Positions 16,412 through 25,025 are shown, counted from the first letter of the stretch. The stretch: 64,000 nucleotides of DNA from Erythrobacter sp. WG (GCF_026586795.1 NZ_JAPFGY010000006.1:1-64000); one strand, 5' to 3'. Numbers and translations: made by a program. The notes: a model not told the origin generated them from the sequence alone.

Positions 16412-16839
16412 CGGAGCCCCTGTCCTTCACCAAGTTCCTGTCGGTCTGGCTGCCGACGCTCGCCGTCGCGGCGGTGGTGCCGAGCGCCCAGACGCCGCTG
16501 GGCGACCGTTTCCTGGTCGACCTCGCCGGCCTGCCGATCCCGGTGGTGACCTGCATCCTCGGCCTTGTCGGCATCCTTGCCGCACGCCCCTTCACGATGC
16601 GCGCCGAGGCCGAGCTGGGCTGGCCGCTGCGCCTGCTGGTCACGTTCATCATGATCGTGCTCGTCGAACTGTGGATCATCGAGAACCGGCCGGGCTGGCT
16701 GTTCGCCTTCGTCGTGGCGATCGGCCTCGGCTTTTCCGGCTTCAGCCTGCTCGAGATGTTCGGCCAGCAGGTGAAGGCCTGGGTGCAGCGCGCGCTCGGC
16801 AAGGCCACCAACTCCAGTGAAGGACCCGATGGCCCATGA
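16408..16839 (+). CDS. Multi-pass membrane protein, holin candidate
   Basis: 143 residues with four hydrophobic segments (about 13-30, 41-62, 76-93, 97-118) and a charged C-terminal tail. It sits next to the endolysin and spanin genes and is the best holin candidate in the prophage, although it is larger than many holins. The family is not recognised. ATG overlaps the TraR-like stop. Confidence 0.6.
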   Translation: MTEPLSFTKFLSVWLPTLAVAAVVPSAQTPLGDRFLVDLAGLPIPVVTCILGLVGILAARPFTMRAEAELGWPLRLLVTFIMIVLVELWIIENRPGWLFAFVVAIGLGFSGFSLLEMFGQQVKAWVQRALGKATNSSEGPDGP

Positions 16840-17285
16840 GCCCCAGTGACATCAGAGAGATCGCGATCATCGTCATCATCATCGCGGGCATGGCCGCGGC
16901 GATCTGGCGGGGCGGTGCGCGCAACCCGGTCGCGACCGGCGGACTGGATCGCAAGCTGACCGCGCTCTCCCACGAGCTGAAGACGCTCAACACCACCATC
17001 GGCAGCAAGATCGCGGGCGTCGAGATCAAGGTCGACGAGGTGGAGCGGCGGGTCGAGGCGATCGAGCGCGAGGCGGTCGGCGCGAAGGACATCAAGCGGA
17101 TTGAGCGGGCGATCGACAAGCTCGCCCAGGCGCAGGCGGATTACGAGAGCCGCTCGCGCGCGATCTCCGACAAGCAGGCCGAGCACGCCGCAACCTCGGC
17201 CGAGACCGCCGCGACCGTCCGCCAGATTGCCAAGCAGGTCGACCTGATGATGTCCGTGGTCGTTCCGAAGGGGATGGAGAAGTGA
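16836..17285 (+). CDS. Mu gp25-like protein (DUF2730-type), membrane anchor plus coiled coil
   Basis: 149 residues: a transmembrane helix near the N-terminus (IAIIVIIIAGMAAAIW, about 9-24), then a long coiled coil with heptads. Proteins with this design occupy the slot before gp26/gp27 in Mu-like phages and belong to DUF2730. The function is unknown. It has a 4-base overlap with both neighbours. Confidence 0.65.
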   Translation: MSPSDIREIAIIVIIIAGMAAAIWRGGARNPVATGGLDRKLTALSHELKTLNTTIGSKIAGVEIKVDEVERRVEAIEREAVGAKDIKRIERAIDKLAQAQADYESRSRAISDKQAEHAATSAETAATVRQIAKQVDLMMSVVVPKGMEK

Positions 17286-17590
17286 GCCTCGCCGCCGACC
17301 TCGCCGCCGCGATCGCCCGGGAGGCGCGCCTCAGGATGCTGCGTGAGCTCGCCGGCCAGACCGACGGGCGCCTGTCCGACATCCTGCTGAAGCGCACCCT
17401 CGACATCTACGGCTACCGCCGCGACCGCGATTGGATCCGCACCCAGATGCGCAAGCTCGCCGAGCTGGGCGCGGTGTCCCTGCACGAGGCCGGCGACGTG
17501 CTGTTCGCCCGCATCGAGGGGCCGGGCCACGATCACCTCGAGGAGCGCAGCATCATCGAGGGCGTCATGCGCCCGTCAGAGGACCGCTGA
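17282..17590 (+). CDS. Mu gp26-like protein (VpaChn25_0724 family)
   Basis: 102 residues, GTG start. The pattern AREARLRMLRELAGQTDGRL, then DIYGYRRDRDWIRTQMRKLA and LGAVSL is a small winged helix typical of the family placed between gp25 and gp27 in Mu-like phages. The role is unknown, possibly DNA binding in packaging. It lies one base before the gp27-like gene. Confidence 0.72.
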   Translation: MSLAADLAAAIAREARLRMLRELAGQTDGRLSDILLKRTLDIYGYRRDRDWIRTQMRKLAELGAVSLHEAGDVLFARIEGPGHDHLEERSIIEGVMRPSEDR

Positions 17591-17591
17591 G

Positions 17592-18170
17592 ATGGCGCGG
17601 AAGCCCAAGCGCGAGGGCCGTGGGCACCTTTCGTCGATCGACATGCTGCCCGACGAGGCCGAGGCCGCGATCGTCTGGGCCAACGAGGCGCTGCGCGAGC
17701 GCAAGCTGCCGAGCGCGGTGATCCTGACCGAGTTCAACGAGCGGCTCGCCGATCTCGAGCTGCCGCCGATCAGCAAGAGTGCCTGGGGGCGCTATGCCGT
17801 CCGCAAGGCGATCCAGTTCCGCCGTCTTGACGAGATCCAGCGCATGGGCGGCGAGCTGGCCCGGTCGATGGAGGCCAAGGCCCCGGACGAAGTCACCGTC
17901 GCGGTGGCCGAGCTGCTCAAGGTGGCGGTGTTCGAGATCCTCGAGGACGGCGAGGTCACCACCAAAGGGGTGATGGAGCTCTCCCGCGCGCTGCAATCGG
18001 CGGTGTCGGCGCAGAAGACCTCGGCCGAATACCGCGAGCGGCTCGAGAAGGAGCTGCAGGCGCGCCTTGCCGCGGCCGCCAAGGAAGCCGGTGAGGTCGG
18101 CAAGCGTGCGGGCGTCTCGCCCGAGGCGATGGCCAAGATCACAAAGGCGATGACGCAGGGCGCCTCCTGA
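17592..18170 (+). CDS. Mu gp27-like small terminase candidate (DUF3486)
   Basis: 192 residues with the DUF3486 start (KREGRGHLSSIDMLPDEAEAAI) and a central HTH (SAVILTEFNERLADLELPPISKSAWGRY written here in part). The C-terminal half is helical and coiled. In Mu, gp27 is the likely small terminase subunit that recognises phage DNA at the left end for headful packaging. Its stop overlaps the large-terminase ATG. Confidence 0.8.
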   Translation: MARKPKREGRGHLSSIDMLPDEAEAAIVWANEALRERKLPSAVILTEFNERLADLELPPISKSAWGRYAVRKAIQFRRLDEIQRMGGELARSMEAKAPDEVTVAVAELLKVAVFEILEDGEVTTKGVMELSRALQSAVSAQKTSAEYRERLEKELQARLAAAAKEAGEVGKRAGVSPEAMAKITKAMTQGAS

Positions 18171-19585
18171 TGGGCAACGCCAAGATCATCCCCGCCAACC
18201 CGGGTGCGGTCTTCCTGCCGTTCCAGTCGCGCTGGATCAAGGACGATTCCCGGCTGAAGCTGATGGAGAAGTGCCGCCAGATCGGCATCAGCTGGGCGAC
18301 CGCCTACGCTGCCGTCGCGCGCACCGCGCTCGCCACCGCGCTCTTCGACCAGTGGGTCAGCAGCCGCGACGATATCCAGGCGCAGCTCTTCCTCGAGGAC
18401 TGCAAGTTCTGGGCGGGGCAGGCGACGATCGCGGCCGAGGACCTGGGCGAGCAGCTGCTCGACCCGCGCGACCGGCAGACCGCCTACGTCCTGCGCTTCG
18501 CCAGCGGGCGCCGCATCAACTCGATGTCGTCCAACCCGAACGCGCAGGCCGGCAAGCGCGGGCCGCGCATCCTCGACGAGTTTGCGCTCCACTCCGATCC
18601 GCGCAAGCTCTGGACGATCGCCTACCCGGGGATCACCTGGGGCGGCGGGATGGAGCTGGTCAGCACGCACCGCGGCTCCAACAACTTCTTCAATCAGCTC
18701 GTCCGCGAGGTGAAGGAGCAGGGCAACCCCAAGGGCATCAGTCTGCACACCGTCACGCTCCAGGACGCGCTCGACCAGGGCTTCCTCTGGAAGCTCCAGC
18801 AGTACCTCGCGGCCGAGGACGAGCGGCAGGCGATGGACGAGGCTGCCTATTTCGACTTCATCCGCTCGGGCGCGGCCGACGAGGAGAGCTTCCTGCAGGA
18901 GTACATGTGCCGCCCGGCCGATGACGACGCGGCCTTCCTCGAGTACGACCTGATCGCCCGCTGCGAATACCCCGAGGGCAGCGACTGGAAGACCACCGAG
19001 GGCGGCACGCTGTTCGCCGGGATCGACATCGGCCGGAAGAAGGACCTCACCGTCGTCTGGCTGCTCGAGAAGCTGGGCGATGTGTTCTATACCCGCGACG
19101 TCGTCACCTTGCAGGGGCTGACCAAGCCCGAGCAGGAGAAGGTGATCTGGCCGATCGTCGAGCGCGTTCTGGCGAGCGGCGGGCGGGTCGCCCAGGACTA
19201 CACCGGCCTCGGTATTGGCTGGGGCGACGATGCGCAGGCGCGGTTCGGCAAGTACCGCTACGAGAACGTCAACTTCACCGCGCAGACCAAGGAAGCGCTC
19301 GCCTACCCGGTGCGCGGCGCGATGGAAGACCGGCGGCTGCGCATCCCCTACGACGGCAAGATCCGCGCGGATCTGCGCAGCGTCACCAAGCAGGTGACCG
19401 GCGCGGGCAACATCCGCTTCACCGCCGAGCGGACGCCCGACGGCCACGCCGACCGCTTCTGGGCGCTGGCGCTGGCGATCCATGCCGGCAGCGATGCGAA
19501 CGCCGCGCCCTGGCGCCCGGTGGCGAGCAGCCGCGACGGACAGGGTGACGTCCTCGACCTCGACGCGAACTGGATCCCGGCATGA
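18170..19585 (+). CDS. Mu gp28-like terminase large subunit
   Basis: 471 residues. An ATPase part comes first, with a Walker A-like loop (EKCRQIGISWATAYAA) near residue 36 and a Walker B/motif RILDEFALHSD near 135. An RNase H-like nuclease domain then begins at GIDIGRKKDLTVVW (about residue 284) with catalytic acids. It pumps DNA into the prohead and cuts it by headful. The layout is of the Mu gp28 type, although the head genes downstream are of the HK97 type. Confidence 0.88.
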   Translation: MGNAKIIPANPGAVFLPFQSRWIKDDSRLKLMEKCRQIGISWATAYAAVARTALATALFDQWVSSRDDIQAQLFLEDCKFWAGQATIAAEDLGEQLLDPRDRQTAYVLRFASGRRINSMSSNPNAQAGKRGPRILDEFALHSDPRKLWTIAYPGITWGGGMELVSTHRGSNNFFNQLVREVKEQGNPKGISLHTVTLQDALDQGFLWKLQQYLAAEDERQAMDEAAYFDFIRSGAADEESFLQEYMCRPADDDAAFLEYDLIARCEYPEGSDWKTTEGGTLFAGIDIGRKKDLTVVWLLEKLGDVFYTRDVVTLQGLTKPEQEKVIWPIVERVLASGGRVAQDYTGLGIGWGDDAQARFGKYRYENVNFTAQTKEALAYPVRGAMEDRRLRIPYDGKIRADLRSVTKQVTGAGNIRFTAERTPDGHADRFWALALAIHAGSDANAAPWRPVASSRDGQGDVLDLDANWIPA

Positions 19586-19743
19586 AGACCGGCACGCACA
19601 ACCTTGGCGCGAATGCCTTCTCCACGCTCACGCTGGTCACGATCGCCGAAGGTTCGGTGCTCATCCGCCAGACGGGAGCGGGCCGCATGCACAACATGAC
19701 CCTGTCTGCGGAGCAGGCGAAGATGCTGAAGGACGTCCTCTGA
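19582..19743 (+). CDS. Small hypothetical protein between terminase and portal
   Basis: 53 residues, ATG overlapping the terminase stop and a stop overlapping the portal ATG (TGATG). A compact beta-rich pattern (AFSTLTLVTIAEGSVLIRQ) ends in a short helix. No family is recognised. Its reality is supported by the overlap chain and codon use. Confidence 0.55.
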   Translation: MKTGTHNLGANAFSTLTLVTIAEGSVLIRQTGAGRMHNMTLSAEQAKMLKDVL

Positions 19744-21956
19744 TGAGCAACGGCAACTTCCTCACCAAGGCGCTTGCCCGCGTCACCACCTCGCTGACCC
19801 AGATGCGCCACGCCGCGCAGTCGCTGTTCTTCGGCGGGCTGCTGAAGCGCACCCGGTTCGACTATGCGCGCGAGGTCGGCGACATGCTCGACGCCTCGGT
19901 GGTGATGGCGCCGATCCAGTGGCTCCAGCGCGCGCTGCCAGAGGCGCGCCTCGCGATGCGCGAGCGCAAGCAGGGCGGCAAGCTCGAGCCGGTCGAGGAG
20001 CACCCGCTGCTCGAGCTGATCCGCAACCCCAACCCCTTCTACGGCGATATAGCGCTGTGGGGCGGCGCAATCCTCAGCTACTGCACCGGCGGGGACGGCT
20101 ACTGGATCAAGGTCCGCGACATGGCCGGGTTGCCGGTCGAGCTGTGGTACGTCCCGCACTGGATGATGGAGCCCAAGGCCGGGCTCGACGGCAGCGTGTT
20201 CCTCTCGCACTACGAGTACACGCCCGGGACCGGCATGGGGAAACTCTACCTCGATCCCGCCGACGTCATCCACTTCCGCCACGGCCTCAATCCGCGCGAC
20301 CTGCGCCGCGGCCTGTCGCCGCTCCAGGGGGTGATCCGTGAAATCTTCGCCGACATCGAGAGCAGCAACTTCGTCGCCAGCCTCCTGCGCAACATGGGCG
20401 TGCCCGGCGTCGTCATCAGCCCGAAGGGCGGGGCGATGCCGACGCCCGAGGACGTCCAGGCGACGAAGACCTGGTTCCAGCAGACCTTCAGCGGCGACGG
20501 CCGCGGCGGCACGCTGGTGATGGGCGCGCCGACCGACGTCACCCAGTACGGTTTCAACCCGCAGCAGATGGAGCTGAGCGGCGCGCGGGACGTGGCAGAG
20601 GAGCGGGTCTGCGCCGCGCTCGGCATCCCGGCCGCGGTGGTCGGCTTCGGCGCCGGGCTCCAGCAGACCAAGGTCGGCGCGACGATGGAGGAGCTGCGCA
20701 AGCTCGCCTGGCACAACGGCGTGCTGCCGCTCGGCCGCGCGCTGATCGACGAGCTGCAGCGCAGCCTGTTGCCGGACTTCGAGCGCGCGAACCGCGGTCG
20801 CAGGCTCGAGCTGTACTGGGACACGGACGAGGTGCTCGCCCTCCAGGAAGACGAGGCCAAGGTTACCGAGCGCAAGCTCAATGAACTGAAGGCCGGGGCG
20901 ATCACGCTCTACGACTATCTGACCGAGACCGGCCGCGAGGCGGACGACACCCACAAGTACTACATGCGCCCGATCGCCATGCTCGAGGTGCCGCTAGCGG
21001 AGGCTGGGAAGCCGCGTGAAGCGCGCCAGGCAGGGCAGGCAGGAGACGTTCAGTACGCGACGCGCGGCCAGCTCGCCGGAACCGAGCCGATGCCCAAGGC
21101 GCTCCCGGCGCCCGCCCGCAAGTCTGCGTCCCTCGGCGACTGGCTCCCGGCCGACGCGCGCGCTGCAAGCGAAGACGAGCTGGCCAGGGCCGAACCTGTC
21201 GCGCGGCTGATGAACCGCATGGCCCGGCCGCAGAGCGAAGCCTTCGCCCAGGCGCTGATCCCGCTGTTCCAGGACTGGGGCGACACCGCCGGCCGGATCG
21301 CCGGCGACGTGTTGCGCGCGCGGGGCTTCAAGGAAGGCGCTATTGATCAGGCCAAGGGTCAGAAGGCGGAGCCCGATCCCGAGCTGATCAACCAGATCAT
21401 CGACCTCCTCAACATCGAGGCCTGGGAACAGGGCCTGTCGTCCCGCTACCAGGCGCAATACCTCGGCATCGCCCGGCAGGTGGCCGAGACCCTGCAGGAA
21501 GCCGGGTTCGGCACCGGCCTGCCGGATCCGGTCATGCGCCAGATCATCGCCGCCGGGGGGACCCGGGCGGGGCTGGTCGACGTGCCGGCCCATACCCGGC
21601 AGGCCATCTTCGAGGCGCTTTCGGCCGGCATCGAGGAGGGCGACGGGATCCTGGCGCTCGCCAACCGCATCGCCAACCAGGTCGAGGGCGGGCACTGGGG
21701 CAACGCCGAGACGCGCGCCCGGGTGATCGCCCGCACCGAGACCCAGTTCGCCCAGAACCGTTCGATCCTCGAGACGGCGCGCGCTGCCGGCGCGGCCGAG
21801 CTGGTGGTGTTTGACGGAATTTTCGGTGAGCCGCGATCGGAGCTCAGCCACATCGCGCGCAACGGCAAGATCGTCTCGGCCGAGGATGCCCGGATCATGG
21901 CGGAGAACATGCGCCCCAACTGCACCCTCAGCTTCGTTCCCCACTTCTCGCTCTAG
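19743..21956 (+). CDS. Portal protein fused to a Mu F-like head morphogenesis domain
   Basis: 737 residues, about 300 longer than a usual HK97 portal. Residues 1-~430 are an HK97-type portal (HPLLELIRNPNPFYGD; DPADVIHFRHGLNPRDLRRG; AALGIPAAVVGFG). Residues ~480-737 match the Mu gpF (gp30) head morphogenesis domain (ARVIARTETQFAQNRSILET; SELSHIARNGKIV). The portal is the DNA gate of the head, and Mu F-type domains are minor head proteins. In Mu these are two genes; here there is one unbroken frame. A low-complexity linker lies at ~430-480. Confidence 0.88.
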   Translation: MSNGNFLTKALARVTTSLTQMRHAAQSLFFGGLLKRTRFDYAREVGDMLDASVVMAPIQWLQRALPEARLAMRERKQGGKLEPVEEHPLLELIRNPNPFYGDIALWGGAILSYCTGGDGYWIKVRDMAGLPVELWYVPHWMMEPKAGLDGSVFLSHYEYTPGTGMGKLYLDPADVIHFRHGLNPRDLRRGLSPLQGVIREIFADIESSNFVASLLRNMGVPGVVISPKGGAMPTPEDVQATKTWFQQTFSGDGRGGTLVMGAPTDVTQYGFNPQQMELSGARDVAEERVCAALGIPAAVVGFGAGLQQTKVGATMEELRKLAWHNGVLPLGRALIDELQRSLLPDFERANRGRRLELYWDTDEVLALQEDEAKVTERKLNELKAGAITLYDYLTETGREADDTHKYYMRPIAMLEVPLAEAGKPREARQAGQAGDVQYATRGQLAGTEPMPKALPAPARKSASLGDWLPADARAASEDELARAEPVARLMNRMARPQSEAFAQALIPLFQDWGDTAGRIAGDVLRARGFKEGAIDQAKGQKAEPDPELINQIIDLLNIEAWEQGLSSRYQAQYLGIARQVAETLQEAGFGTGLPDPVMRQIIAAGGTRAGLVDVPAHTRQAIFEALSAGIEEGDGILALANRIANQVEGGHWGNAETRARVIARTETQFAQNRSILETARAAGAAELVVFDGIFGEPRSELSHIARNGKIVSAEDARIMAENMRPNCTLSFVPHFSL

Positions 21957-21966
21957 GAGCCCGACC

Positions 21967-22701
21967 ATGCAGACCAAGAACCTGACCGTCACCGAGATGG
22001 GCGAGACCGGCAAGGGTCTCGCGATCCTCGCGCGCCTCACCGAGGTGGATCACGACGGCGACACCTATGCGCCCGGCGCCTTCAGCTGGAAGGGCGGCGA
22101 GCAGTGGTGCGCGCTGATCCACCAGCACGATCGCTACAAGATGCCCTTCGGCAAGGCCCGGGTCTACGAGGAGGGCGACATCGCTTTCGCCGAGCTGCAC
22201 CTCAACCTCGAGACCCGCGCCGGGCAGGACTGGCACAAGACGCTCCTCTTCGACCTCGCCACTGGGAAGGCGGTGCAGGAGTACTCCTACGGGTTCAACG
22301 TGATCGACGCCGACTTCCAGGTGCGCGGCGAGGACCGGGTGCGGGTGCTGAAGCGGCTCGACGTCCACGAGGTCTCGACCGTGCTGCGCGGCGCCGGGCG
22401 CAACACCGGCACGCTGACCATGAAGGAGCTGAAGGAGGCCGGCTTCGCGCCGCTGATCGGCGGGCTTGGCGAGCTGGCGGAGGCGCTGAAGCAGGATCCC
22501 CAGGCGCTCACCGCAACCGGACGCAAGCAGCTGGAGGAGATCCACGCCCGGATCGGTGCGGCGCTCAACCCGGAAGAGCCGGAAACCGCGGCCAGGGCCA
22601 AGGCCGCGATCGAGAACGAGATCGCCCGGCACATGACCCGCGAAGCGCGCCTGAAGTTCGCCCCCGCTAGGAGCCGCCAGAAAGCCTCAGGATCGATTTG
22701 A
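21967..22701 (+). CDS. HK97-type prohead protease
   Basis: 244 residues. The HK97 protease fold is seen: GLAILARLTEVDHDGDTYAPGAF with a central His in IHQHDRYKMPFG, and the Ser-containing stretch QEYSYGFNV (catalytic Ser candidate). It cleaves the capsid protein's delta domain during head maturation. A charged C-terminal extension of ~60 residues could be a scaffold. It starts 10 bases after the portal. A strong hairpin follows its stop. Confidence 0.85.
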   Translation: MQTKNLTVTEMGETGKGLAILARLTEVDHDGDTYAPGAFSWKGGEQWCALIHQHDRYKMPFGKARVYEEGDIAFAELHLNLETRAGQDWHKTLLFDLATGKAVQEYSYGFNVIDADFQVRGEDRVRVLKRLDVHEVSTVLRGAGRNTGTLTMKELKEAGFAPLIGGLGELAEALKQDPQALTATGRKQLEEIHARIGAALNPEEPETAARAKAAIENEIARHMTREARLKFAPARSRQKASGSI

Positions 22702-22702
22702 G

Positions 22703-22736
22703 GCCCGTCCCCCGCCAAAACGGGGTGACGGGCTTC
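22703..22736 (+). terminator. Rho-independent terminator after the protease gene
   Basis: Stem GCCCGTC-CCCCG / CGGGG-T-GACGGGC (12 pairs, one bulged T), loop CCAAAA, followed by TTCTT. It lies inside the head gene block, so transcription of the capsid gene would need read-through or its own promoter. Confidence 0.75.
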
Positions 22737-22830
22737 TTATGGCCTCTGAAATCGGCCCTAAGGGGTGTTTCAGCTGCGTGCTGCATGGCTGGCCTATCGC
22801 TTCGCTGCTTGAGGCCCTGTCGCCCGACGC

Positions 22831-23088
22831 CTACTCCGATGATGTCTGCGCCAGGAACAGGCCGACGGCCTCGCGAAACGCAAGCCACCGCTCACGCTCC
22901 ATCGGCCGCTTCTCGGGAAAGTCCTGAACGAGGTCGGTCGCGGCCTGGAGTTCGGGAAGGTCGGCGCGGGAGACAACCTCGATCGCGGCATTGCGGACAT
23001 AGATCCACCAGATGCGCTGATCGGGCTGGAAGTCGGGCAGGTGCTCGATCCGAATGAATGTCCTGCGCAGCTCGTCGAGGTCTCGCAT
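22831..23088 (-). CDS. Small hypothetical protein opposing the head genes
   Basis: 85 residues on the minus strand between protease and capsid genes. Even composition, with a WWIYVRNAAIEVV beta segment and helical ends (RRTFIRIEHL; MERERWLAFREAVGLFL). Codon use is as in real genes, and no good frame opposes it. A weak ribosome site (AGG, 8 bases upstream) is present. The function is unknown. A lysogenically expressed accessory gene ('moron') fits the position between a terminator and a palindrome. Confidence 0.55.
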   Translation of the reverse strand: MRDLDELRRTFIRIEHLPDFQPDQRIWWIYVRNAAIEVVSRADLPELQAATDLVQDFPEKRPMERERWLAFREAVGLFLAQTSSE

Positions 23089-23097
23089 GGCCGGCGC

Positions 23098-23175
23098 CTA
23101 GCAGGCGCGGTGGCAATTGCCCATCGGCCGCTTTGCCGCTAGGTAGCTGGCATCCCCGCATCGCCGGCAATCCAC
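23098..23175 (-). CDS. Possible 25-residue zinc-finger peptide
   Basis: GTG-started minus-strand frame ending nine bases before the 85-residue gene. Four cysteines are arranged Cys3-x2-Cys6-x14-Cys21-x3-Cys25, enough for one zinc site. No clear ribosome site. It starts four bases from the palindrome 23180-23195. It could also be chance. Confidence 0.3.
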   Translation of the reverse strand: MDCRRCGDASYLAAKRPMGNCHRAC

Positions 23176-23179
23176 GCGC

Positions 23180-23195
23180 CCGGACATCTGTCCGG
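23180..23195. promoter_or_regulatory. Palindrome CCGGACA-N2-TGTCCGG, copy 2 (ahead of the capsid gene)
   Basis: Same dyad as at 14914-14929, in a 27-bp shared block differing only in the two central bases. It lies 85 bases before the capsid ATG and just upstream of the leftward cassette, so it could serve either strand. Confidence 0.55.
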
Positions 23196-23280
23196 GGCGA
23201 GCGCGCGCGCCCATGCCGTCAATACGTCTCCACCGGTTTCAGCCGGGCCTGCCCGGCTCGGCCCCAGTGGAGAAAACGCG

Positions 23281-24597
23281 ATGTCCGATATCAAGAACCT
23301 CACCCGCAAGGAGGCCGAGGAAAAGCTCCAGACCCGCCAGGCCGATCTCGCCAAGGTGTTCGAGGCGGCGAGGACCGACGACGGCTATGACTACAGCAAG
23401 GCCGTGAGCGTCGTGTCCGGCGCGAGCGACGCGATCGCCGTGGCCGAGCACGTCAAGGCGCTCAACGCCGAAGCCGACGAGCTGGCCAAGCACGTCGAGA
23501 CCTTCCGCGAGGCCGACAAGGCCGCCGCCGACTTCGCCGCGCGCGGCAAGGCCCGTCCGGGTTTCGTCCACCCCGGCCAGGGGCAGGGCGGCCAGCCCGC
23601 CAACCGCAACCAGTTCAAGTCGATCGGCGAGCAGCTGGTCAACTCGCCCGAGTTCAAGGAATGGTACGGCCAGCGCTCGCCCCAAGGCGCGACCGTGCAG
23701 TTCGGCGACATGCTGCCTTCGGAGTTCCTCGCGAAGGCGGCGGCCTTCGAGACGATGGGCAGCAAGGCGCTGATGGCGACCACCTCCGGCTTCGCGCCGG
23801 AGAGCATCCGCCTCCCGGGCTTCGTCGAGGCGGTCACCCGCCCGATCCAGCTGCTCGACATCCTGCCGATGGGCAATGTCAGCCAGGCGGCGGTGCCCTA
23901 CATGGAGGAAACCACCCGCACCCACGCCGCGGCCGAGGCCGCGGAAGGCGCGGCCTTCGCCGAGAGCACCTTCGTCTTCACCCAGCGTTCGATCAGCGTC
24001 GTCAAGATCACCGACAGCCTGCCGGTGACCGACGAGCAGCTCGAGGACGTGGCGCTGATCGAGAGCTACGCCAACTCCCGCCTCGCCTACGGCGTGCGCC
24101 AGCGGCTCGACGGCCAGGCGATGACCGGCAACGGCACCGCGCCCAACATGCGCGGCATCCTCAATACCGTCGGCATCCAGACGCTCGCCCGCGGCACCGA
24201 TCCGCAGATGGACGCGCTCTACAAGGCGATGGTCCGCATCCGCACGATCGGCCGGGCCCTGCCGACCCACCACGTGATCCACCCGCTCGACTGGCAGGAC
24301 ATCCGCCTGACCCGCACCGCAGACGGGATCTATATCTTCGGCTCGCCGATGGAGAGCGGTCCGGAGCGCCTGTGGGGCCTGCCGGTGGTGCAGAACGAGG
24401 CGATCGCCGAGAACACCTCGCTGGTCGGCAGCTTCGAGCCCAGCTGGATCACCCTGTTCGAGCGCCGCGGCATCGACATCCAGGTCGGCTACACCGGCAG
24501 CCAGTTCACGCAGGGCATCCGCACCATGCGGGCCGACATGCGCGCCGCGCTGGTGCTGTTCCGCCCGGCGGCCTTCCACACCGTCACCGGCATGTGA
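23281..24597 (+). CDS. HK97-type major capsid protein
   Basis: 438 residues. The N-terminal ~110 residues form a coiled, charged delta/scaffold domain (LTRKEAEEKLQTRQADLAK) expected to be removed by the protease. From about residue 130 the HK97 capsid fold follows (GSKALMATTSGFAPESIRLP; VTDEQLEDVALIESYANSRL; GIDIQVGYTGSQF). It forms the icosahedral shell. A ribosome site (GGAGAAAA) precedes the ATG. It is flanked by the palindrome upstream and three hairpins downstream. Confidence 0.92.
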   Translation: MSDIKNLTRKEAEEKLQTRQADLAKVFEAARTDDGYDYSKAVSVVSGASDAIAVAEHVKALNAEADELAKHVETFREADKAAADFAARGKARPGFVHPGQGQGGQPANRNQFKSIGEQLVNSPEFKEWYGQRSPQGATVQFGDMLPSEFLAKAAAFETMGSKALMATTSGFAPESIRLPGFVEAVTRPIQLLDILPMGNVSQAAVPYMEETTRTHAAAEAAEGAAFAESTFVFTQRSISVVKITDSLPVTDEQLEDVALIESYANSRLAYGVRQRLDGQAMTGNGTAPNMRGILNTVGIQTLARGTDPQMDALYKAMVRIRTIGRALPTHHVIHPLDWQDIRLTRTADGIYIFGSPMESGPERLWGLPVVQNEAIAENTSLVGSFEPSWITLFERRGIDIQVGYTGSQFTQGIRTMRADMRAALVLFRPAAFHTVTGM

Positions 24598-24606
24598 TGA
24601 GCCCCC

Positions 24607-24710
24607 GCGACCGGGCAACGCCCCCGCCCGGTCGCAACTCCGCTGGGGCCGGTGTTCCCCCCCTGTTGCACCGGCCCCGGCTTCCCCGGCGGCTCTTTCC
24701 CCGAGCCGCC
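24607..24710 (+). terminator. Three tandem hairpins after the major capsid gene
   Basis: Perfect stems of 10, 10 and 8 bp: GCGACCGGGC (24607-24616)/24626-24635; GGGGCCGGTG (24645-24654)/24669-24678; GGCGGCTC (24688-24695)/24703-24710. There is no long T-run. They probably attenuate transcription or stabilise the capsid mRNA so that capsid protein is made in excess. Confidence 0.6.
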
Positions 24711-24735
24711 CGGCAAGCCCCTTCAGGAGAGCCCC

Positions 24736-24999
24736 ATGTCCATTACCCAGTCAGGCTTCAACCGCACGGTCGCCAATGCAGTCGTCCCCGGCGGACCGAT
24801 CGGCAACATCGCCGTCCCCGGCATTCGCCACGGCGACACGCTGCTGAGCGTCGTCTCGGTCACCAGCGCCAACCCTCCGGTGCCGACCGATCGCATGGCG
24901 AACGCCTCGATACCCGCCGGCAGCGAGGGGCGCATCGCGATGGCGGCGGTCAACACCACCGGCCTGCACCTCGTTGTGACCTGGGCGAAGGCCCAGTGA
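24736..24999 (+). CDS. Small head-associated protein candidate
   Basis: 87 residues, beta-rich, Gly/Pro/Val-rich, low in charge. It follows the capsid gene, where decoration or head-stabilising proteins are usually encoded, but no family is recognised. AGGAGAGCCCC precedes the ATG. Confidence 0.6.
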   Translation: MSITQSGFNRTVANAVVPGGPIGNIAVPGIRHGDTLLSVVSVTSANPPVPTDRMANASIPAGSEGRIAMAAVNTTGLHLVVTWAKAQ

Positions 25000-25025
25000 T
25001 CCAGTTTCCAAAGGAGAACACGACC

